This document shows positions 42,826 to 50,441 of a stretch of 50,441 nt of DNA, in pieces. The DNA is from Actinobacteria bacterium HGW-Actinobacteria-2 (GTDB lineage Bacteria; Actinomycetota; Actinomycetes; Propionibacteriales; Propionibacteriaceae). Location: the NCBI GenBank assembly GCA_002841335.1, contig PHEY01000006.1:97000-147440 (forward strand), written 5' to 3'. The position numbers and the translations under genes are program-made. A model generated the notes under the pieces. The model was not told the origin of the DNA and ran no database searches. It saw nothing but the letters and a program-made list of their open reading frames with translations. Each line of letters begins with the position of its first letter. Positions within the stretch are counted from its first letter, which is position 1.

Positions 42826-42899
42826 CCCTAGTCAGCGGCGGGTTCCAGTGCCCGGAGGTCAAAGAAATAGGAGAAATGGGGCGGATATTGAGCGCAATT

Positions 42900-42917
42900 G
42901 TCACCCGCACGGGGGAC
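42900..42917. promoter_or_regulatory. Operator-like inverted repeat GTCACCC-GCAC-GGGGGAC
   Basis: This copy extends outward to CAATTGTCACCC (42895-42906) and GGGGGACAATTG (42911-42922), arms of 12 bases with one mismatch. It is the longest symmetrical copy, and its right arm runs into the AT-rich tandem repeat. Confidence 0.65.
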
Positions 42918-42936
42918 AATTGAAATCAATTGAAAT
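42917..42936. repeat. Tandem 10-bp repeat CAATTGAAAT x2
   Basis: Two perfect copies (42917-42926 and 42927-42936), unusually AT-rich for this genome. The first copy shares its CAATTG with the right arm of the adjacent operator-like site. Confidence 0.8.
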
Positions 42937-43018
42937 AAGCCGGGGTTCGGTTGCTGGTTCGGCGCCTGAGGGGCGTCCCGGTGGCCTGGGGTGATCCGCT
43001 GTCTGGGCAAGTGGGCAC

Positions 43019-43034
43019 TCCCGATCGGTCGGGA
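43019..43034 (-). terminator. Hairpin after the small exported-protein gene
   Basis: TCCCGA (43019-43024) and TCGGGA (43029-43034) pair around TCGG, 12 bases past the minus-strand stop at 43047. The stem is short, so it may be weak. Confidence 0.45.
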
Positions 43035-43046
43035 CGCCCTCTGGGC

Positions 43047-43235
43047 TCAGCGGTGTGTGGCGAACTGGCTCGGCGGTGCTGCCGTGGGGGCGCTCGGGGC
43101 TGGCATCGGCGGGTCGGCCAGCACGGTCACCGGCGGTAGGAGTGCGGTGATCAAGGTAGTCAGTGCGATCGCGGCCGCGGCGGCGATCGGGCCGCGAGCG
43201 AGTCCGAGTTGAGAGTCGTGACCCGTGGAAGACAT
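43047..43235 (-). CDS. Small exported or membrane-anchored protein, unknown function
   Basis: A 62-residue product with a short polar N-terminus (MSSTGHDSQLGLARG), one hydrophobic segment (PIAAAAAIALTTLITALLPPV) and a Pro/Ala-rich tail ending PPSQFATHR. It may be a signal peptide with a short mature peptide, a single-helix membrane protein, or the remnant of a longer secreted protein. ATG 43235 is preceded by GGAGGGG. An operator-like repeat lies about 107 bases upstream and a hairpin follows. I do not recognise the family. The codon use is GC-rich at third positions as in real genes nearby. Confidence 0.6.
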   Translation of the reverse strand: MSSTGHDSQLGLARGPIAAAAAIALTTLITALLPPVTVLADPPMPAPSAPTAAPPSQFATHR

Positions 43236-43594
43236 GTCCCCTCCGAAGCTGTGCCGAATGTGTCCCTGTGCGGAGGTGGGATGTCCGCGCTTACCCCCCG
43301 GTGGGTCGGCGAGCCCGACGTTAGTGGTTTTCCGGCCTGCTGTCACCCGAATGGGGGACCCGTCCGTTTGGTGGACGTCGACCTGACCGGATGCGGACGT
43401 TTTGCGTCCAATCCGTGGGCGGGTGTCTGTCCGGGCGCGAGGGGTCGGCTTGTGCGGGTACCCTCAGGCCTAGGCGTTCGCGCGTCGGATGCGCTCCAGG
43501 CGACGCGCGCGGCACTCAGATCAGGGTTGATCTTTGATCTCTCGTCCGCCGATTGCTGACCTGGAGCGAAGGACTAAGGAGATTCGGAGTCACG
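43236..43594. other. 359-bp divergent control region of the small exported protein and ppdK
   Basis: No gene is supported. It holds an exact operator-like repeat (43342-43359), a degenerate one at 43290-43307 (CTTACCC-CCCG-GTGGGTC) and, close to ppdK, the ribosome site AAGGAG (43576-43581). Both genes could be controlled from it. Confidence 0.6.
43342..43359. promoter_or_regulatory. Operator-like inverted repeat GTCACCC-GAAT-GGGGGAC
   Basis: Third clear copy of the 7-4-7 repeat, in the divergent region between the small exported-protein gene (start 43235) and ppdK (start 43595). A related half, CACCCGAAT, also occurs at 42770-42778. Confidence 0.6.
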
Positions 43595-46228
<2,634 letters not shown>

Positions 46229-46236
46229 TCAAGGAT

Positions 46237-46269
46237 CAAGAGGCCCGGTCGATCCGACCGGGCCTCTTG
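46237..46269 (+). terminator. Strong hairpin terminator of ppdK
   Basis: Arms 46237-46251 and 46255-46269 pair perfectly over 15 bases (core AGGCCCGGTCG) around ATC. It begins eight bases after the ppdK stop and is followed by TCTTGCTC. Confidence 0.85.
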
Positions 46270-46329
46270 TCTTGCTCGGGGCAGGTGTCGCTACGGTCGG
46301 CAGAGGCTGCTGCGAGCGACACTGGATCG

Positions 46330-47217
46330 GTGGACCGACGATCACTGTTGATGGGCGCCTCGGCGCTGCTGTTGGCCGGCTGTGCCCGGGTTGAACCAAC
46401 GTCGCCGACAGCCTCATCGACGCCGTTGCTTTCGCCGAGTCCCGGTGCGGACGGTGTCGGCGTCGCTGTTGAAGCTACCGCGACCGGCACCCTGCTGGGA
46501 GCCCTGTTGGTGGGTGCCGTGGCCAAGCTCGGCACGGTGGCGTCCGCACAGCCGGCGCCGGCGGACGTCGTTTCCGCGTTGCAGAACCGGGCTGTGGTGA
46601 CTGCGCCGGTATGGGCGAGCACCATCTGGGCGCAACTCAGTGACGATGAAGAACTGCCCGAAGACGTCGTCACCGAACTGGCCGGCCTGCTCCCGCCGGA
46701 AGTCAACGTGCTGTCCCCAGGGCTGGTGGACGGCGGGCTGGTGTGGATGGCGTCGGCAGCCTCCGGGATGAAGTCTTTGGAGGACCTGTCGGAGTGGTCG
46801 AAGGGGAAGTCTGCCGCCGTTCCCGCGATGGCCATCGAGCGCAGTGACGGGATGGGGGCACTGAACGCGATCTACCGGACGAACTTCCAAGCGCTCACCC
46901 TCGACGACCCGGTGGCTCGCGCGGCCGCAGTTGCCTCGGGGCAGGCGGGGATCGGGGTCTTCCGGCGGACCGAGTACCTCGGCGGCGCCGCGCTGGTGGA
47001 GTTGATCGACCCCGATCAGATGTGTGTGTCCGATCAGCTCGTGCTGCTGGTCAACGCCGCCTACGCAGACGCCTCACCGCAGCAGGTGCTGGCGCTGAAC
47101 GCTGTGGTGCAGGGATTGAACACCGAGCAGGTGGTCGCCCTCTCCGGTCAGGTGGCCCAAGGAGCGCCGGTCGCCGACGTGGCACACGGCTGGCTGGCGA
47201 GCCACCAGCTCGCCTGA
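46330..47217 (+). CDS. Lipoprotein resembling OpuAC-type substrate-binding proteins
   Basis: A 295-residue protein with a lipoprotein signal: RRSLLMGASALLLAGC, with Cys21 as the lipidated residue. The body has features of glycine-betaine/choline/osmoprotectant binding proteins (ABC family OpuAC): MASAASGMKSLEDLSEW, AIYRTNFQALTLDDPVARAAAVASGQAGIGVFRRTEYL, LVLLVNAAYADASPQQVLALNAVVQGLN and the C-terminal DVAHGWL. No permease or ATPase gene is next to it, so a partner must be elsewhere or its role differs. Start GTG 46330 gives the shortest n-region and is my choice; the ribosome site is weak. It is convergent with deoC, two bases apart. Confidence 0.78.
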   Translation: MDRRSLLMGASALLLAGCARVEPTSPTASSTPLLSPSPGADGVGVAVEATATGTLLGALLVGAVAKLGTVASAQPAPADVVSALQNRAVVTAPVWASTIWAQLSDDEELPEDVVTELAGLLPPEVNVLSPGLVDGGLVWMASAASGMKSLEDLSEWSKGKSAAVPAMAIERSDGMGALNAIYRTNFQALTLDDPVARAAAVASGQAGIGVFRRTEYLGGAALVELIDPDQMCVSDQLVLLVNAAYADASPQQVLALNAVVQGLNTEQVVALSGQVAQGAPVADVAHGWLASHQLA

Positions 47218-47219
47218 AC

Positions 47220-47891
47220 TCAGTAGCCGGTCGACGTCCCGCCGGCCAGCACCGCGGCGGTGCCGGACAGGCCCAGTCGGGTGGCTCCGGCCGCGATCAT
47301 CGCGGTCGCGGTAGCCCAGTCGCGGATTCCACCGGACGCCTTGACGCCCAGCCGTCCGCCGACGGTGGCGGCCATCAGTTCCACGGCGTGCACCGACGCG
47401 CCGCCGGCGGGGTGGTAGCCGGTGGAGGTCTTCACGAAGTCGGCACCGGCAGCCTCGGCAGCCTGGCAGCAGGCCACGATCTCATCGTCGGTGAGGGCGG
47501 CGGATTCGATGATCACCTTCAGCACCTTGCCGGCCGGCACGGCCGCACGCACTGCGGCGATCTCGGCCTGGGTGTCGGCGAAGCGTCCGGCCTTGGCCAG
47601 GCCGAGGTCGATCACCATGTCGACTTCGTCGGCGCCGCGAGCAACCGACTCGGCGGCCTCGTGGGCCTTGGCGCCGGGAGTGTGCTTGCCGGAGGGGAAT
47701 CCGCAGACCGTGGCCACCTTGACCTGGCCGAGGTCGGCGGTCACCGGCAGCATGGCCGGGGAGACACAGATGGAGTAGGTGCCCAGCTGCACTGCTTCGG
47801 CGGCCAGCGCAGCGACATCGGCGTCGGTGGCGGTGGGCGAAAGCAGGGTGTGGTCGACGTAGCGGGCCAGTTCGGCCGGTGTGATGCTCAT
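47220..47891 (-). CDS. deoC: Deoxyribose-phosphate aldolase
   Basis: This 223-residue class I aldolase splits 2-deoxyribose-5-phosphate into glyceraldehyde-3-phosphate and acetaldehyde in nucleoside catabolism. It has [15 protein letters not shown] at the N-terminus, [41 protein letters not shown], the Schiff-base region [14 protein letters not shown] and [13 protein letters not shown] with its catalytic lysine. ATG 47891 overlaps the stop of the AraC-type regulator by one base (TAATG), so both are probably translated together. Confidence 0.96.
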   Translation of the reverse strand: MSITPAELARYVDHTLLSPTATDADVAALAAEAVQLGTYSICVSPAMLPVTADLGQVKVATVCGFPSGKHTPGAKAHEAAESVARGADEVDMVIDLGLAKAGRFADTQAEIAAVRAAVPAGKVLKVIIESAALTDDEIVACCQAAEAAGADFVKTSTGYHPAGGASVHAVELMAATVGGRLGVKASGGIRDWATATAMIAAGATRLGLSGTAAVLAGGTSTGY

Positions 47892-48883
47892 TACTCGACC
47901 TTATCGGCTGGTGGGGTGGGGCGAAGTGAGAACTGCTGGCGGTAGGCCTGTGGGGCGACGCCGGTGATCCGGCGGAAGTGATCGCGCAGCACCACGGCGG
48001 AGTTGAAGCCGACCAGGCCGGCGATGTGTTCGACCGGCTCGTCGGTGGTCTCCAGCAACTCCCGGGCGGCCAGGACGCGCTGCTGGGTGAGCCACTTGTG
48101 CGGCGTGGTGCCGGTCTCGGCGGCGAAGCGGCGGGCGAACGTCCGCTCGCTCTGGTGGGACTGGGCGGCCAAGGTGGCCACCGTGTGCGGCTGGTCGAGG
48201 CGTTCCTTGGCCCAGTCGAGCAGGTCGGCGAAGCCGTCGGACTGGCATTCGGGTACCGGGCTGGGGACGTACTGCTGCTGGCCGCCGTCGCGCTGCGGCG
48301 GCACGACCATGCGGCGGGCGATCTGGGCCGCCGCGGCAGCTCCGAGCTCGCGGCGCACCAGGTGCAGGCTGGCGTCGATGCCGGCTGCGGTGCCGGCGCT
48401 GGTGATGATCTGGCCGGTGTCGACGTAGAGCACGTCGGGGTTGACCACAGTGGCGGGGTAGTCGCGTTGCAGCCGTGCGGTGTACTTCCAATGAGTGGTG
48501 CACTCCAGGCCGTCGAGGAGTCCGGCGGCGGCGAGCGGGAAGGCGCCGGAGCACATGCTCATGATGATGCTGCCGGCTTTGTGTGCGGCTCGAATGGCCT
48601 CGAGTGCGGCCGGCGGATACTCCGGGTTCGGGACGATCTTGGTGGCCGCCACCACCACCAGATCGCTGCCGGCGACCTGGTCCAGGCCGTGGGGCGCCAC
48701 GACCTGCATGGCTGAGGTGGTGTTGGTCCGCAGGGGCTTGCCAGGCTCGGCCGCGCAGACGCGGAAGTCGAACAAGGGGAGGCCGTCCTCGGTGCGGTCG
48801 ATGCCGAAGACTTCCACCGGAACGCCGAACTCGAAGACGGCGACCGGCTCGATCAGGATCACGCTGATGCGCTGGAGTGCCAT
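47891..48883 (-). CDS. GlxA-family AraC transcriptional regulator
   Basis: A 330-residue protein with an N-terminal DJ-1/PfpI-like domain ([23 protein letters not shown], the nucleophile-elbow [17 protein letters not shown], then [14 protein letters not shown]) and a C-terminal AraC pair of helix-turn-helix motifs ([26 protein letters not shown] and [22 protein letters not shown]). GlxA-type regulators usually sense small metabolites; the ligand is not known. Start ATG 48883 is used because [13 protein letters not shown] fits the family start. It overlaps deoC and is likely its operon partner and regulator. Confidence 0.92.
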   Translation of the reverse strand: MALQRISVILIEPVAVFEFGVPVEVFGIDRTEDGLPLFDFRVCAAEPGKPLRTNTTSAMQVVAPHGLDQVAGSDLVVVAATKIVPNPEYPPAALEAIRAAHKAGSIIMSMCSGAFPLAAAGLLDGLECTTHWKYTARLQRDYPATVVNPDVLYVDTGQIITSAGTAAGIDASLHLVRRELGAAAAAQIARRMVVPPQRDGGQQQYVPSPVPECQSDGFADLLDWAKERLDQPHTVATLAAQSHQSERTFARRFAAETGTTPHKWLTQQRVLAARELLETTDEPVEHIAGLVGFNSAVVLRDHFRRITGVAPQAYRQQFSLRPTPPADKVE

Positions 48884-48967
48884 CGCAGCAGTGTATGGCA
48901 GGAATCCTTTGAATAGTGGCTTTCCGGCCACTGGTGGCAAGGAAGCTTCGCTAGAAGGATTACTGCC

Positions 48968-49315
48968 ATGGTTGAAGTGATCGTCGTGATCTTGTTGGCA
49001 GCGGCCGCGCTGGCCGCCTTCCAGCCTGCGCACCGCCGCACCTGGCGGCCGGGGCTCGACACCCGCTTCGACCGAGACCGGGCTCGGCTGATCGACGAAC
49101 TCGCCCTTCTGGAGTCGTTCGACGAACCGCAGCCTGCGCCGCCGGTGGCGCGGTTCGATGGGGAGTGCCAGGAACTCTCCCCATCGAACGCCGGCGCCGA
49201 TCCCTATCGCCGGTTCATCAGCAGCCGCAGTGACAGGAACCGCAACAACGTGGCCGCAGCATTGGCCGCCACCAGTACCGCCAGTTCGACCCAGCGTCCG
49301 GCGGTCGGGGCGTAG
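48968..49315 (+). CDS. Small membrane-anchored protein, uncertain 3' end
   Basis: The frame of 115 codons starts at ATG 48968 with AAGGA eight to nine bases upstream. It encodes one N-terminal helix (VEVIVVILLAAAALAAF) followed by an Arg-rich segment (AHRRTWRPGLDTRFDRDRARLIDELALLESFDEP). To about residue 60 the codon use looks coding. Beyond that it enters a strong hairpin and then runs antisense to the end of the GT2-GtrA gene for 112 bases, where the protein is of low complexity. The functional product may be only the first part, or the frame may be chance. No family is recognised. Confidence 0.45.
   Translation: MVEVIVVILLAAAALAAFQPAHRRTWRPGLDTRFDRDRARLIDELALLESFDEPQPAPPVARFDGECQELSPSNAGADPYRRFISSRSDRNRNNVAAALAATSTASSTQRPAVGA
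49153..49189. terminator. Hairpin between convergent genes
   Basis: GTTCGATGGGGAG (49153-49165) and CTCCCCATCGAAC (49177-49189) pair perfectly over 13 bases with an 11-base loop. It lies 15 bases past the minus-strand stop at 49204 and inside the putative small plus-strand gene. It most likely terminates the GT2-GtrA transcript. Confidence 0.75.
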
Positions 49316-50418
49316 GTCGACAGCAACCACAGCGAACCGGACGTCAGGCCCAGGGCCAGCCCGAACGCGGCGAGGCCGCCCAGGTGGTGCTTCAGTGCGC
49401 CGGACGATCCGGAGATGCCGAAGGTGAAGCGACGGTTGGCTGCGGTGTTCAGCACCGCGGTGATCAGCAGGGCCGCGAGGTTCGCCGCCTGCGCCCCGAA
49501 CGGGCGCAGCAGCAGGTAGATCACGAAGTAGGCCAACGTGCTTGCCACCCCGACCGCGGCGAACCGCAGCATTTGGGCCAGCATGCCGTTGGGCACCCCG
49601 GGCACACTGGCCGGAATGTCGTCGCGGGCGAGTTCGGCGCGCAACCGGGCCACCGGGATCCGTCCGGTGGCGAACCCGCGCAGCAGTCGCCACACACCTT
49701 TGAGGTCCTCGACGGCGGTGTCGATGATGTTCACCGTCGAGCCGGGATCGTCGACCCAATCGACCGGCACCTCGTGAATGCGCAGTCCGGCGCGTTCGGC
49801 CAGCACCAACAACTCGGTGTCGAAGAACCAGTTGTTGTCCTCCACCAGCGGCAGCAGCCGGTCGGCGACATCGCGACGGATGGCCTTGAAGCCGCACTGG
49901 GCATCGGAGAAGGACGCCCCCAGGCTGGCCTTCAGGATGAAGTTGTAGCTGCGCGAGATGAACTCCCGCTTCGGCCCGCGCACCACCCGCGAACCACGGC
50001 TGAGCCGAGTGCCGATGGCCAGATCGGAATGCCCACTCACCAATGGCGCGACCAGCGGCAACAGCGCCTTCAGATCGGTGGACAGGTCGACGTCCATGTA
50101 GGCCACCACATCGGCGTCGGAATCCAACCAGACCTGCCGCAGGGCGCGTCCGCGTCCCTTGGCATCGAGGTGGACGGCCCGGATGTGGGGGTGCCGGTCC
50201 TCCAGTCGCCGAGCGATCTCGAAGGTGGAGTCGGTCGAGGCGTTGTCGGCGATGATCACCCGGTAGTCATAGGGGAAGGAGTCGGCCAGGTAGTGGTCGA
50301 GCCGCAGCACCGACGCGGACAGGTCCAGTTCCTCGTTGTAGACCGGGATGATCACATCGACGACGGCGGTGCGCAGGGTCTGGGCGGTGGCGGCCGGGGC
50401 CGGCATGAGAGTGCTCAT
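49204..50418 (-). CDS. GT2 glycosyltransferase with C-terminal GtrA domain
   Basis: A 404-residue protein. The first 240 residues form a GT-A glycosyltransferase of the dolichyl-phosphate sugar synthase type: VDVIIPVYNEELDLSASV, IIADNASTDST, VVAYMDVDLSTDLKALLP with the metal-binding Asp residues, and DAQCGFKAIRRDVADRLLPLVEDNNWFFDTELLVLAERAG. Residues about 280-400 are a four-helix GtrA-like domain (LRFAAVGVASTLAYFVIYLLLRPFGAQAANLAALLITAVLNTAANRRFTFG). Such fusions make and help flip polyprenyl-phosphate-linked sugars used to decorate surface polymers. ATG 50418 follows GTGAGGTTGCG. The promoter lies outside or at the very edge of the window. Confidence 0.93.
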   Translation of the reverse strand: MSTLMPAPAATAQTLRTAVVDVIIPVYNEELDLSASVLRLDHYLADSFPYDYRVIIADNASTDSTFEIARRLEDRHPHIRAVHLDAKGRGRALRQVWLDSDADVVAYMDVDLSTDLKALLPLVAPLVSGHSDLAIGTRLSRGSRVVRGPKREFISRSYNFILKASLGASFSDAQCGFKAIRRDVADRLLPLVEDNNWFFDTELLVLAERAGLRIHEVPVDWVDDPGSTVNIIDTAVEDLKGVWRLLRGFATGRIPVARLRAELARDDIPASVPGVPNGMLAQMLRFAAVGVASTLAYFVIYLLLRPFGAQAANLAALLITAVLNTAANRRFTFGISGSSGALKHHLGGLAAFGLALGLTSGSLWLLSTYAPTAGRWVELAVLVAANAAATLLRFLSLRLLMNRR

Positions 50419-50441
50419 CGCAACCTCACTTCGCCGTCGTC

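Larger units (their letters stand above)
42648..43046. other. 399-bp regulatory region before the glucanase gene
   Basis: No gene is supported. It contains, left to right, a weakly matching G-run site near 42720-42738, operator-like repeats at 42783-42800, 42808-42825 and 42900-42917, an AT-rich 10-bp tandem repeat at 42917-42936 and a hairpin at 43019-43034 that ends the small exported-protein transcript. The density of repeats marks it as the control region of the glucanase gene. Confidence 0.7.

Overview
The window is high-GC DNA with tightly packed genes, frequent GTG starts and stop/start overlaps, typical of an actinobacterium. The metabolic genes point to the Propionibacteriaceae. They are a very large protein that I read as PPi-type PEP carboxykinase (classically known from Propionibacterium), pyruvate phosphate dikinase, and a succinyl-CoA:acetate/propionate-type CoA-transferase. 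The genus cannot be fixed from the sequence alone. No rRNA, tRNA, CRISPR array, insertion sequence or phage gene was found.

Layout. (1) 1-9780: an envelope-associated operon of a giant Ig-like/fibronectin-III protein (5' end outside the window), a MoxR AAA+ ATPase, a DUF58 protein and a TgpA-like membrane protein whose transglutaminase triad looks lost. (2) 9847-17417: glycerate kinase, a small membrane protein, a dihydroorotate-dehydrogenase-like protein, a YbjQ/UPF0145 protein, PPi-type PEPCK, a PemK-like protein and a GNAT acetyltransferase. (3) 17457-26796: a single-chain TreY-TreZ trehalose synthesis fusion, a membrane protein, a TetR regulator divergent from a HAD phosphatase, the CoA-transferase and a DUF1015 protein. 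(4) 26897-43235: a roughly 16 kb exopolysaccharide locus. It has GDP-fucose synthesis (gmd, fcl), a polytopic membrane protein, a WbaP-type initiating sugar transferase, two GT4 glycosyltransferases, a low-molecular-weight tyrosine phosphatase, a Wzz/BY-kinase protein fused to an extracellular SGNH hydrolase, a Wzy-like polymerase, a WcaF-like acetyltransferase, a Wzx-like flippase, a secreted GH71-like alpha-1,3-glucanase and a small exported protein. (5) 43595-50418: ppdK, an OpuAC-like lipoprotein, deoC with a GlxA-type AraC regulator, a small membrane protein and a GT2-GtrA glycosyltransferase.

How they work together. The polysaccharide locus is a nearly complete Wzx/Wzy-type pathway: initiation, fucose supply, glycosyl transfer, acetylation, flipping, polymerisation, kinase/phosphatase length control and trimming. 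PPDK, PPi-PEPCK and the CoA-transferase fit a PPi-based C3/C4 economy of the Wood-Werkman type, where PPi replaces ATP at the PEP node and CoA is moved between succinate and short-chain acids.

Most interesting observations: the Wzz/BY-kinase-SGNH fusion; a repeated 18-bp inverted repeat (GTC-M-CCC, four variable bases, GGGGGAC) in the intergenic DNA around the glucanase, small exported protein and ppdK, with a near-match before the initiating transferase; the apparently dead transglutaminase; and the TreY-TreZ fusion.
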